Origin: a virus
Direction: 5' to 3' (one strand)
Virus record (IMG/VR): IMGVR_UViG_3300017719_004071
Coordinates: 1 to 23,302 of that record
Length of the DNA: 23,302 bases
In this document: piece by piece, positions 7,222 through 14,562 of the stretch
Layout of the letters: each line of letters opens with the position of its first letter
Numbering within the stretch: position 1 is the first letter of the stretch
The notes under the pieces: generated by a model
Seen by the model: only the letters and a program-made list of their open reading frames with translations
Database searches by the model: none
What the model was told of the DNA's origin: nothing
Program-made: the position numbers and the translations under genes

Positions 7222-7258
7222 AATACTATACAACAAGTTAATATAGGAGTACAAACAT

Positions 7259-8359
7259 ATGCCAAAAGCACAAGACACAATAGGTACTAGACAAGTTAGC
7301 CCAAACAAGGCAAAGGCTAGTATTTTACACGCACTAAAAATTAAAAGACCAATCTTTTTATGGGGAGGCCCTGGGATTGGTAAATCAGAAATCATTCACC
7401 AAATTGGAGATAGTATGGATGCTCATACTATTGATATTAGGTTAAGTTTATGGGAGCCAACAGATATTAAAGGTATTCCATATTTCAATTCAAAAGAGAA
7501 TACAATGGATTGGGCTCAACCTTCAGAACTTCCAGATCAGAAATTAGCCAAGAAACATAAATGTATCATTTTGTTTTTAGATGAAATGAATTCCGCGGCA
7601 CCAAGTGTACAAGCGGCGGCATATCAATTAATCCTAAACAGAAGAATTGGTACATACAGCCTACCAGACAATGTTGTTATTATTGCGGCAGGTAATAGAG
7701 AGGCAGACAAAGGTGTTGTTTACAGAATGCCTGCTCCGTTGGCAAATAGATTCATTCACTTGGAGATGAAAGTTGAGTTCGATGACTGGTTTGAATGGGC
7801 AGTTGACAAAAGCATCCATAAAGATGTTTTAGGATATTTGACTTTCAGCAAGAAGGACTTATACGACTTTGATCCAAAGTCACCTAGTCGTTCGTTTGCG
7901 ACTCCGAGAAGTTGGTCATTTGTTAGTCAATTACTAACAGATGAATTGGATGAAAGCACAACGACTGATATGGTCAGTGGTGCAGTGGGTGAAGGACTTG
8001 CAGTTAAGTTCATGGCTCACAGAAAAGTGGCAAGTAAGTTGCCAAATCCATCTGAGATTTTAGATGGTAAAGTGGACACATTGAAATCGAAAGAAATAAG
8101 TGCTATGTACTCGCTTACGGTTTCTTTATGTTATGAACTTAAAGATGCTTGTGACAAGAAAGATAAGAAATTTGACGAAAAGGTCAATAGGTTTCTTAGA
8201 TTTATGATGGACAACTTTGATACCGAACTTGTTGTAATGGGTATTAAACTTGCTCTAACGCAGTATCAATTACCGATTGATCCTGATAAAGTCAAGTGTT
8301 TTGATGAGTTCCACGAAAAATATGGCAAGTATGTCACTGCCGCTCAATCAATCAAATAA
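7259..8359 (+). CDS. MoxR-family AAA+ ATPase
   Basis: 366 residues. Walker A is 'GGPGIGKSE' (36-44), Walker B 'IILFLDEM' (103-110) and sensor 1 'IIAAGNR' (141-147, Asn146), followed by a lid-like helical region and a 150-residue C-terminal part. These features place it in the MoxR/RavA group of AAA+ ATPases, which act as chaperones that load metals or remodel partners, usually with a VWA-domain protein. Such a partner is the next gene. The pair recurs in marine T4-like phages. It has its own sigma70-type promoter and a good ribosome binding site, and ends at two overlapping hairpins. Confidence 0.88.
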   Translation: MPKAQDTIGTRQVSPNKAKASILHALKIKRPIFLWGGPGIGKSEIIHQIGDSMDAHTIDIRLSLWEPTDIKGIPYFNSKENTMDWAQPSELPDQKLAKKHKCIILFLDEMNSAAPSVQAAAYQLILNRRIGTYSLPDNVVIIAAGNREADKGVVYRMPAPLANRFIHLEMKVEFDDWFEWAVDKSIHKDVLGYLTFSKKDLYDFDPKSPSRSFATPRSWSFVSQLLTDELDESTTTDMVSGAVGEGLAVKFMAHRKVASKLPNPSEILDGKVDTLKSKEISAMYSLTVSLCYELKDACDKKDKKFDEKVNRFLRFMMDNFDTELVVMGIKLALTQYQLPIDPDKVKCFDEFHEKYGKYVTAAQSIK

Positions 8360-8396
8360 AAGTGCTGACAATAGGGCACTTTTAACGGTGCCCTAT
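8358..8396 (+). terminator. two mutually exclusive hairpins after moxR-like gene
   Basis: Hairpin 1 pairs AAAAGTGC (8358-8365) with GCACTTTT (8376-8383). Hairpin 2 pairs ATAGGGCAC (8371-8379) with GTGCCCTAT (8388-8396). They share GCAC at 8376-8379, so only one can form. Hairpin 1 ends in four T's inside its stem, like a weak intrinsic terminator; hairpin 2 is stronger but lacks a T run. The arrangement resembles a terminator with an antiterminator and lies just before the next promoter. Confidence 0.55.
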
Positions 8397-8408
8397 ACCA
8401 AAAACAGG

Positions 8409-8437
8409 TTGACTATAATACCAAAAAAATGTATAAT
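8409..8437 (+). promoter_or_regulatory. near-consensus sigma70-type promoter
   Basis: TTGACT at 8409-8414 and TATAAT at 8432-8437 with a 17-base spacer: eleven of twelve consensus bases. The expected start of transcription, about 8443-8446, falls on the tandem ATG-ATG that opens the next gene, which has no ribosome binding site. The message may therefore be leaderless. Confidence 0.85.
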
Positions 8438-8442
8438 ATAAT

Positions 8443-9693
8443 ATGATGGACACAATAGAAAAAACAAAAATTACACCAGAAGAGTACAAAATACTTAAAG
8501 CAGAAGTAATAGATAAAATTGTTGTTGCAAGAGTAGGATTGTTGTTAAGACATCCATTCTTTGGTAACATGGCTACTAGATTACAAATACAAGAATGTGA
8601 TGAATGGTGCCCAACTGCGGCAACTGACGGCAGAAACTTGTTTTACAATGTAGAGTTCTTCAGCAAACTTTCAAACAAAGAAATAGAATTTGTAATTGCA
8701 CATGAAATACTTCATTGTGTATTTGATCACATGACTAGAAGAGAAGATAGAGATCCACAACTGCATAACATTGCCTGTGATTACATTGTGAACAATACTC
8801 TTGTGAGAGATAATATTGGTGAAAAACCAAAGGACATACAAATATTCCAAGATTGGAAATATGATGGTTGGACTTCAGAAGCAGTGTATGATGACATCTA
8901 CAAAAAAGGTAAAGAGCAGATGGACAAACTTGGAAAACTTTTAGATGAACACATTGATTGGGAAAAAGGAAACACGCCAGGTGGTGGAGATAAAAAAGAT
9001 AAAGATGATAAAGGCAGTAAACAACCTACATACTCTAAAGAAGAATTAGAATCAATTAAAGATGAAATAAAAGACTCTATGTTGCAGGCGGCACAAACTG
9101 CCGGAGCAGGCAATCTTCCTAAAGAAATTGAAAGAGTAATAAAGCAGTTTACAGAGCCAAAAATGAATTGGAGAGAAGTGCTACAAACACAGATTCAAAG
9201 TGTTATTAAGAACGACTACACATTTACAAGACCTAGCAGAAAAGCATGGCACTCTGGTGCTATACTTCCTGGTACAAAACACGATGAAACAATTGATGTG
9301 TGTGTTGCCATAGACACTTCAGGTTCTATTAGAGATGAACAAGTTAAAATATTCTTAGGTGAAATACAAAACATAATGTCACAGTATGCAGATTACAATA
9401 TTAAAATTTGGTGCTTTGACACCGAGGTTCACAACGAACAAGATTTTACGCCGCATGACGACAGTCTTACAGAATACAATATTGAAGGCGGTGGCGGAAC
9501 AGACTTTATGGCAAACTGGGAGTATATGAAAGAACATGGCATTGAACCTAAAAAGTTTATCATGTTTACAGATGGTTATACTTGGGATACCTGGGGAGAT
9601 TCAGAGTACTGTGATACTGTGTTTGTGGTGCATGAACATCACGATAAAAACGTTGAAGCACCATTCGGCGTCACAGTAAGATACGAAGATTAA
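8443..9693 (+). CDS. DUF2201-type protein: metallopeptidase-like domain plus VWA-like domain
   Basis: 416 residues. The N-terminal half has 'VIAHEILHCVFDH' with His-Glu-x-x-His at 87-91, a zinc-peptidase-like motif. A charged Lys/Asp/Gly linker follows (about 185-205). The C-terminal half holds a VWA-like fold with Asp291-Thr-Ser-Gly-Ser295 (the MIDAS metal site) and 'MFTDGYTWDTWGD' later. This is the DUF2201 architecture that accompanies MoxR ATPases. Together they probably make a metal-dependent chaperone or maturation unit; the target is unknown. The first codon lies at the expected transcription start of a very good promoter, and two ATGs in a row (8443, 8446) are candidates. Overlaps the next gene by one base (TAATG). 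Confidence 0.85.
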   Translation: MMDTIEKTKITPEEYKILKAEVIDKIVVARVGLLLRHPFFGNMATRLQIQECDEWCPTAATDGRNLFYNVEFFSKLSNKEIEFVIAHEILHCVFDHMTRREDRDPQLHNIACDYIVNNTLVRDNIGEKPKDIQIFQDWKYDGWTSEAVYDDIYKKGKEQMDKLGKLLDEHIDWEKGNTPGGGDKKDKDDKGSKQPTYSKEELESIKDEIKDSMLQAAQTAGAGNLPKEIERVIKQFTEPKMNWREVLQTQIQSVIKNDYTFTRPSRKAWHSGAILPGTKHDETIDVCVAIDTSGSIRDEQVKIFLGEIQNIMSQYADYNIKIWCFDTEVHNEQDFTPHDDSLTEYNIEGGGGTDFMANWEYMKEHGIEPKKFIMFTDGYTWDTWGDSEYCDTVFVVHEHHDKNVEAPFGVTVRYED

Positions 9694-9977
9694 TGCTACA
9701 AAAAACAAACACACCCAATCCACTAAATTATTTCAATGTAAGAAGGTTTAAAAAGAAACCAAAAAACTTGAACTGTGAAAAATACAACTTTGAATCCGAT
9801 GAATTAGGAGAGCAGGTTGTAAAGTGGATAGAACAAAATCTAAAAAGTCGATACTATTTTGGTAGACATCTCGTGCTTGACGGCGAAGCCAAGTTTCAAT
9901 ATATTTTTTTGGTAGGGTTTGAAGCACCAAAAGAAATGTCCATATTCAATTTGAGCTGTCCATTCATTCATCAATAG
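9693..9977 (+). CDS. small conserved phage protein of unknown function
   Basis: 94 residues with a basic N-terminal segment (residues 15-28) and a C-terminal half that alternates aromatic and charged residues ('RYYFGRHLVLDGEAKFQYIFLVGFE'; about 53-77, core Tyr-Tyr-Phe-Gly-Arg). No motif of known function. I think it resembles an uncharacterised small protein next to the MoxR/VWA pair in other marine T4-like phages. Its ATG overlaps the VWA gene's stop by one base, which suggests joint expression. Confidence 0.7.
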   Translation: MLQKTNTPNPLNYFNVRRFKKKPKNLNCEKYNFESDELGEQVVKWIEQNLKSRYYFGRHLVLDGEAKFQYIFLVGFEAPKEMSIFNLSCPFIHQ

Positions 9978-10029
9978 TAAATATTTCAGTTATAACAAAG
10001 TCTAAAAATAATAAAGGAGACATATCGAT

Positions 10030-10332
10030 ATGACAGAAGAAACAAAAAATGCTCCACAACAAGCACAGGTAGGTCAAGCACCTGCTGGCGCTCAAGCACC
10101 AGCGGCAGACTTAACTGTTCAAGATTTGGGAGTCATTAGATCAATTATTGATGTGGCGTCAACAAGAGGTGCATTCAAGGCAAATGAAATGCAGGCTGTT
10201 GGGGCAACTTACAATAAACTAGAAGCATTTTTAAAAATTGTTGAATCACAACAAAAAGATGCCGCTGGTAAAAAAACTGAAACTGCACCTGCGACAACAA
10301 TCAAAGATGCAAGTAATAAGGAGGCAAAATAA
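10030..10332 (+). CDS. Ala/Gln/Pro-rich small phage protein of unknown function
   Basis: 100 residues in three parts: a low-complexity N-terminus (1-27) rich in Ala, Gln and Pro; a compact helical core (30-80, starting Leu-Thr-Val-Gln-Asp-Leu) with 'IRSIIDVASTRGAFKANEM' and 'ATYNKLEAFL'; and a disordered Lys/Ala/Thr tail. AAGGAG sits eight or so bases before the ATG. The core is one I have seen in T4-like cyanophage proteins of unknown function. The stop TAA abuts the next ATG (TAATG), so it is coupled to the following gene. Confidence 0.75.
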   Translation: MTEETKNAPQQAQVGQAPAGAQAPAADLTVQDLGVIRSIIDVASTRGAFKANEMQAVGATYNKLEAFLKIVESQQKDAAGKKTETAPATTIKDASNKEAK

Positions 10333-10892
10333 TGGCCGACATGAAACACGTAGGTAGAATCAAAGGCACTAATGAAAAAGTTGCAGTGGTCTACCGAACT
10401 ATTCCAGGAGACAGTAAACACGCTCTTGTAATAAGAACTGCAAAATTAGAAGAAGGAGACCATGACGGTTTAATGAGAATAATTGAATCTAATGAAGGAC
10501 AATCTTCTAATGAATTGTATCAAGCAATGGAAAGAAACCCGTTGCCATCAGGAACAAATGCTTTACCTAAATTTTTTAAAGCAGGAAATTTAGAAAAGAT
10601 TTCAACTGAAGAAATCGAGATGGTACAAAATCCTCAGTCTATTATTCAATTAAGTGATTTGAATAAAGTAATTGCTCAACAAAGAGGCATATCAATTGAT
10701 GACTTGGCTGTTAAAGCCGATGGCGCTAAATTGCCAAAAATGCCTGAAGGTGTAAAACCTCAAGACAGCAAAGTTTTAACAGATGAACAGATTGCTGGTA
10801 AAATGAGAAGCGATGCAGATAGACTGTACAAGGAAGCCGCAAAATTGAGGAAGGATGCGGAAGACTTAGACCCAAGTAAGAAAAAGTCTTAA
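10332..10892 (+). CDS. conserved phage protein, possibly structural
   Basis: 186 residues. The N-terminal 70 ('MKHVGRIKGTNEKVAVVYRTIPGD'; core residues Val-Gly-Arg and Ile-Pro-Gly, 6-26) appear beta-rich, the middle is mixed, and the last 40 residues form a charged helix that could be a coiled coil ('KMRSDADRLYKEAAKLRKDAE'; about 156-176, Lys/Asp/Arg heptads). The N-terminal pattern resembles a protein widely kept in T4-like marine phages and lacking an assigned role. Neighbours on both sides are small phage-specific proteins upstream of a tail-fibre gene, so a virion or assembly role is plausible. ATG overlaps the upstream stop by one base. Confidence 0.72.
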   Translation: MADMKHVGRIKGTNEKVAVVYRTIPGDSKHALVIRTAKLEEGDHDGLMRIIESNEGQSSNELYQAMERNPLPSGTNALPKFFKAGNLEKISTEEIEMVQNPQSIIQLSDLNKVIAQQRGISIDDLAVKADGAKLPKMPEGVKPQDSKVLTDEQIAGKMRSDADRLYKEAAKLRKDAEDLDPSKKKS

Positions 10893-10896
10893 GATT

Positions 10897-11232
10897 GTGG
10901 AAACTGTCGCTGTGGTACGTTTTAGCAAAGGCAAATTGCCTAAACAGGTAGTAAGAGAATGGCCCGAAATATTCGGAGATGTAGAAGTTTCGGCTATACC
11001 TGTCCAATATCTTAAGAGCATTAATGTAACTTTTAAAGACGGTAAAAAATGGGAAGTACGCATGAAACCCAGCCGTAAAAACGTTTCATCTAAGGAATTA
11101 GAGGCTACAATCAACGAAATGTTTGTACACTACAAAGATGCCATCAAAAACGTGGATTTTAGGCTGGATGTAAGCAAGGTAAAAGCAGATATCAGCACAA
11201 GAACTAAAAAGTTTATTAAGAAGAACAAATAA
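10897..11232 (+). CDS. conserved basic phage protein of unknown function (GTG start)
   Basis: 111 residues from GTG at 10897, four bases after the upstream stop. No clear ribosome binding site is visible, so initiation probably depends on coupling to the preceding gene. The protein is basic throughout, with 'INVTFKDGKKWEV' in the middle and 'VDFRLDVSKVKADIS' then a Lys-rich C-terminus ('FIKKNK'). This layout is familiar from small proteins of T4-like cyanophages. A binding role (nucleic acid or assembly) would fit its charge but is not shown. The stop TAA overlaps the first late-promoter-like motif. Confidence 0.72.
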   Translation: METVAVVRFSKGKLPKQVVREWPEIFGDVEVSAIPVQYLKSINVTFKDGKKWEVRMKPSRKNVSSKELEATINEMFVHYKDAIKNVDFRLDVSKVKADISTRTKKFIKKNK

Positions 11233-11245
11233 ATACGAATAAATA
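11228..11245 (+). promoter_or_regulatory. tandem late-promoter motifs (AATAAATA x2)
   Basis: AATAAATA occurs at 11228-11235 and again at 11238-11245, ten bases (one helical turn) apart, the first overlapping the upstream stop codon. Both match seven of eight bases of T4 TATAAATA. AGGAG at 11254-11258 and the ATG at 11268 follow. They probably drive late expression of the tail-fibre-like gene. Confidence 0.6.
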
Positions 11246-11267
11246 AACGTACTAGGAGCATATTTAA

Positions 11268-12275
11268 ATGGCATTACAGTTAAGACGAGGAACTAACGCA
11301 GAACGTGGAGCAATCACTCCTGCATTGGGCGAACTTGTATATGTAACGGATTACACAACGGCGGGCGTTGCACCGCTTTTTGTTGGTGATGGTGTAACAG
11401 TTGGCGGAAGTCCAGTTGGTGCTTCTTCATTAACTTTCACAGGAATTGCAGGTAACGTAACACCTGACACAGACAGCACAAGAGATTTAGGAACAAACAC
11501 AGAAAGATGGGCAAATGCCTATGTGGATGATATCACAGTAACAAACTTGGTAACAGGTACTGTTAAAGGTGATGTACAAAACGCCGCAGGACAAGTTGTA
11601 TTTGATGCCGCTTCAGGTTCAATCACAGCAAACATAACAGGATCAGTAAGTGGTTCAGTTGTAGGTCACGTGGTAGGTTCAGTGTTTGGAGATGATTCAA
11701 CACAATTAGTTGATGGTGCAAACGCAAATATTTCAAACATCAACAATGTTAATTTTAACGCAGGTCCTAACACAGGACTTAATGAAGTTTATCAAATCAA
11801 TGTAGACACAGCAACTAACCTTGTTAGAATTGGTCACGCAACTGATGATGAATTTCCAAGAGTTGCATTCATAAGACAAAAAGCCGCAGGTGCAATAGGT
11901 GACACAGATGCAGTTGGAAGATTGCAATTCACAAAAGTAGACACAAACGGTGAAACGTTTTTTGGTCTTGTATCAGTCACACCAAATCAAATGTTTTTCT
12001 CAATTGATGACGGTGTACACGGTTTTGCTAAATTTTTTAAATTTTACAAAACAGGTAAATTTGCAATTAATGGTAGTTCACCAAATGAGCCAGATGCAGA
12101 ATTAGATGTGGATGGTGTTGCAAAACTATCACCACAAACCAATGCTCCAGCAAATCCAGTAACTGGTATGATTGCAGTAGCAGATGGTAGCACATGGGAT
12201 CCTGCTTCCAAAGGCGGAACACCAAATCCTTACCCAGCATTCTATGATGGAACTGCTTGGGTGGCAATGGCATAA
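11268..12275 (+). CDS. tail-fibre-like virion protein
   Basis: 335 residues, Gly/Ala/Thr/Val/Asn-rich and almost free of Cys. The N-terminus 'MALQLRRGTNAER' followed by 'TPALGELVYVTD' and 'LFVGDGVT' is the short virion-attachment module seen at the start of many phage tail fibres and appendage proteins (Mtd_N-like). Next comes a 'TRDLGTNTERWANAYVDDI' segment (about 70-90) typical of marine phage fibres, then beta-rich repeats with Gly-Ser-Val steps (about 120-150). The C-terminus ('AFYDGTAWVAMA') is a common fibre ending. It probably forms trimers on the tail or head and contacts the host surface. It has a strong AGGAG site and tandem late-promoter motifs, as expected for a structural gene. 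Confidence 0.82.
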   Translation: MALQLRRGTNAERGAITPALGELVYVTDYTTAGVAPLFVGDGVTVGGSPVGASSLTFTGIAGNVTPDTDSTRDLGTNTERWANAYVDDITVTNLVTGTVKGDVQNAAGQVVFDAASGSITANITGSVSGSVVGHVVGSVFGDDSTQLVDGANANISNINNVNFNAGPNTGLNEVYQINVDTATNLVRIGHATDDEFPRVAFIRQKAAGAIGDTDAVGRLQFTKVDTNGETFFGLVSVTPNQMFFSIDDGVHGFAKFFKFYKTGKFAINGSSPNEPDAELDVDGVAKLSPQTNAPANPVTGMIAVADGSTWDPASKGGTPNPYPAFYDGTAWVAMA

Positions 12276-12297
12276 AACACCCCGTAGAACCAAAAAT

Positions 12298-12374
12298 TAG
12301 CGTCGTACAGTGCCCATGAAAGGCACTCATGATAAGTTATAGCCATGAAGAAAAACAGGGCATAAATGACGCTA
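12298..12374 (+). other. possible structured RNA element between tail-fibre and dioxygenase genes
   Basis: TAGCGTCGT (12298-12306) pairs with ATGACGCTA (12366-12374): nine pairs including one G-U. Inside it, AGTGCC (12309-12314) pairs with GGCACT (12322-12327) around a seven-base loop, and CATG (12328-12331) with CATG (12344-12347). The 77-base span is tRNA-like in length but lacks a T-arm and CCA. It overlaps the late promoter at its 3' end. It might be a 3'-end structure of the fibre message or an RNA of its own. Confidence 0.35.
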
Positions 12375-12380
12375 TAAATA
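12373..12380 (+). promoter_or_regulatory. perfect T4-type late promoter (TATAAATA)
   Basis: An exact TATAAATA preceded by C, the form reported for T4 and cyanophage late promoters, lies ten bases before the ATG at 12391. No ribosome binding site lies in between. Transcription would begin only about four bases before the start codon. Confidence 0.75.
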
Positions 12381-12390
12381 ATTTTAAATT

Positions 12391-13278
12391 ATGCAAGAAA
12401 GTTTTTTAGATAAAGATTTTGGTACTGACCAATCAAGAGAAAAACAAATTCGTAAACATTTTGGTATCAAAGAATTACAACCAAAATGTCAAGATGAGTA
12501 TGTAAAAATTCCTATAGATTTACCTTGGAAAGAATTAGAACAAGACGTAACAGGTGCATTCGATAAGTTTGGTTGGTATGGTATGTGCCACAGAGGAAAC
12601 AGTGATTGGAGTCGAAGTAAATTGTATGGAGGTTTAGGATTAAACTATAACCCTGACTACAAATTTAACATACCCACACACGCACAAGGTCTAGGTCAAC
12701 CAAGATCCATAAAAAATGTTAATGCAAAAGAGTGGGTTAGAGATTTAGAAAATTATGATTATTCTAATCAAACTGAAGAAATACAGATAAAAGGATTTAA
12801 CACATATGATGATTGTTTAGGATTACGTGTTGCCACAGATGTAACAAATTATAGATCCTTTACAACCATATTCGATAAACTCAAAAGAAAATCCATTCAA
12901 GGAAGAATAGCAGAAATAAGAGCCGCAGAACACGGAAAAAGTGTAAGCGAAGATGACAAAGAATTTATGTGGCATACTGATGAACGAAATGAAATAGTGT
13001 CCAGGGTATTGATACCTGTAGTTTTTGATGAAGATTATTTTATTGAATTTAAAGATACAGGAACAAAATTATACTTTGAACCAGGCTATGCATATCATTG
13101 GAACACATACAAAGTACATAGATTTAATTTTAACTATCACAACAGCATAAAAAATAGAACTTGTATTGTGTTAGGTTGGTCTCCGTGGCTAGACTTTGAT
13201 GGTGAACGTTGGATTCAAAATGAATACTTTAATAAAATACATCCTACTGACATGGTCAAGCAAGGACTAGTAATTTAA
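12391..13278 (+). CDS. putative 2-oxoglutarate/Fe(II) dioxygenase, Asp/Asn-hydroxylase-like
   Basis: 295 residues. The N-terminal 150 have no recognised domain. The C-terminal half reads as a cupin-type dioxygenase: His195-Thr-Asp197 in 'MWHTDERNEIVSRVLIPV', then 'PGYAYHWNTYKVHRF' supplying His236 or His243, and a possible 2-oxoglutarate Arg256 before a strand. This fits the aspartyl/asparaginyl hydroxylase-like group abundant in marine T4-like phages. The substrate is unknown. A perfect late promoter drives it, and no Shine-Dalgarno site is visible. It is transcribed toward the reverse operon, with a one-base gap between the two stop codons, and is probably a distant relative of the enzymes coded there. 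Confidence 0.72.
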   Translation: MQESFLDKDFGTDQSREKQIRKHFGIKELQPKCQDEYVKIPIDLPWKELEQDVTGAFDKFGWYGMCHRGNSDWSRSKLYGGLGLNYNPDYKFNIPTHAQGLGQPRSIKNVNAKEWVRDLENYDYSNQTEEIQIKGFNTYDDCLGLRVATDVTNYRSFTTIFDKLKRKSIQGRIAEIRAAEHGKSVSEDDKEFMWHTDERNEIVSRVLIPVVFDEDYFIEFKDTGTKLYFEPGYAYHWNTYKVHRFNFNYHNSIKNRTCIVLGWSPWLDFDGERWIQNEYFNKIHPTDMVKQGLVI

Positions 13279-13279
13279 T

Positions 13280-13963
13280 CTATTTAGAAAAATAACTTTC
13301 TATATCTTCAGGCATGGTCATATCTAATTTAGATATGTAAGAATTTTCATATTTTTTAATAGAGTTGTCCAATAGTTGATCGTACTTTGCATTATGGTCT
13401 TCCACTGTCCAAGGAGCACCCATTGCCAAAGTAAATTTCATATCAGAGTTATTATTACTCATACTATGAGGCCAATATCCAGACATTACAAAAGGCTGAT
13501 TTATTAAATTTTCTTTTATGTGATAATTTGTGTTTTGTCCATTAAAATACAAGTTGTCTGTTTGTCCACGTAGTACCACTCTAAATTTGTGTTCTAGCAT
13601 CTGTTTGTCAAAGTTTTTTCGACTACAATCTATATGCGTTGGATTTGATTCTCCTGCTTTTGTGCATATCACTACAACACGTCCTAATTCATTAGTCCAA
13701 GGTTTAACATAAGTTTCAATGTAATTTTTAATCTCAGGCAATTGTTCACTTTCTTTTGACCATTGTTTTTCAATCAAGTTGTTATTGCGTATGTCTTTTC
13801 CTGCACTTACGTATATTGGTATGTGTCTACAATTTCTAAATTGGTCATCAAAACTGCTTTCTTTTACTATTGTTTCTAGCCTTTGTATCAATGAAGATGT
13901 TACAGGAAACGGAGGCAAATCCAAATAAAGAAATGCTAGTTTTTCTTTTATATTATCAAGCAT
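13280..13963 (-). CDS. putative aspartyl-hydroxylase-like dioxygenase
   Basis: 227 residues; last gene of the reverse operon. The core has 'NPTHIDCSR' (His110-Ile-Asp112), Arg128 in 'KFRVVLRG', 'SGYWPHSMSN' (His166) and the strand 'DMKFTLAMGAPW'. This order matches the aspartyl/asparaginyl hydroxylase cupins, where two Arg bind the 2-oxoglutarate. Here the second basic position is Lys176, which may lower or alter cosubstrate binding. The start overlaps the upstream methyltransferase by 16 bases; AGGA lies eight bases before it. Substrate unknown. Its 3' end is one base from the convergent dioxygenase gene, with no terminator visible. Confidence 0.72.
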   Translation of the reverse strand: MLDNIKEKLAFLYLDLPPFPVTSSLIQRLETIVKESSFDDQFRNCRHIPIYVSAGKDIRNNNLIEKQWSKESEQLPEIKNYIETYVKPWTNELGRVVVICTKAGESNPTHIDCSRKNFDKQMLEHKFRVVLRGQTDNLYFNGQNTNYHIKENLINQPFVMSGYWPHSMSNNNSDMKFTLAMGAPWTVEDHNAKYDQLLDNSIKKYENSYISKLDMTMPEDIESYFSK

Positions 13964-14562
13964 TTTTGCATTCCTAACAGTGTTTTTGTATCATACTTGG
14001 TTTCTTTTATATCACATTGCAATAATGATTTAATGTATTCATCATTGTAAAAGGTCCATAAAAAGTCTTCGGTTTTTAAATAATACACATTACTTTGACT
14101 TATTGCTTTCCAGTTGTCTGCTTTTAAGTTTCTATATCTACAAATATTTTCGTATGCGTCTTTGTTGGTGTTTGAATAGTATGACAGTAATAACTTGCTA
14201 CAATTTTTTTTAAGTGTATCAACGACCTCTAACATCTCATTTTCATACATATGAGTAATCACTGAAAATGATACTGCAACATCATATTTGTTTTCTAACT
14301 GCAATTTTGCTGTTCCTTTTTTATTGTACATATAATTGTATCCGTTGTAGTACAACCACTGGTATTGCGGATATTTTGTTTTGTTAATGTCAATGATTTG
14401 TTTGTTAATGTCTATTCCTGTGTATTCATTGTGTGGAGTATAACGAATAAAGTTGCCATGATTACACCCAAAGTCTAGCACAGACTGATTGCTGAAATCT
14501 ATGTACTGTTCAAAGTATTCTCTAACGTTGTATCTAAAGTAATTTTTCAAATCCGACATCAT
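13948..14562 (-). CDS. SAM-dependent methyltransferase (class I)
   Basis: 204 residues. Motif I is 'VLDFGCNHGNFI' (28-39), followed by the acidic loop 'YTGIDINKQII' with Asp51, so the Rossmann-type SAM site is present. A post-I region and 'DVAVSFSVITHMYENEMLE' (about 94-112; core His-Met-Tyr) look like motif IV and the helix after it. The family transfers methyl groups to small molecules, lipids or sugars; the target is unknown. GGGAG lies three bases before the first ATG and six before the second, so Met2 (14559) is the likelier start. It overlaps both neighbours in the operon and may methylate the same product that the dioxygenases hydroxylate. Confidence 0.82.
   Translation of the reverse strand: MMSDLKNYFRYNVREYFEQYIDFSNQSVLDFGCNHGNFIRYTPHNEYTGIDINKQIIDINKTKYPQYQWLYYNGYNYMYNKKGTAKLQLENKYDVAVSFSVITHMYENEMLEVVDTLKKNCSKLLLSYYSNTNKDAYENICRYRNLKADNWKAISQSNVYYLKTEDFLWTFYNDEYIKSLLQCDIKETKYDTKTLLGMQKCLII

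Noticed and set aside
9976-9984. GTAAATA before the gene at 10030 as a late promoter
   Set aside because: Mismatch in the core ATAAATA and about 45 bases from the ATG; too weak to call.
12298-12374. tRNA candidate from its 77-base length and perfect 7-bp end stem
   Set aside because: No T-arm (no GTTCRA-type loop), no D-arm pattern and no CCA end; inner hairpins do not match a cloverleaf.
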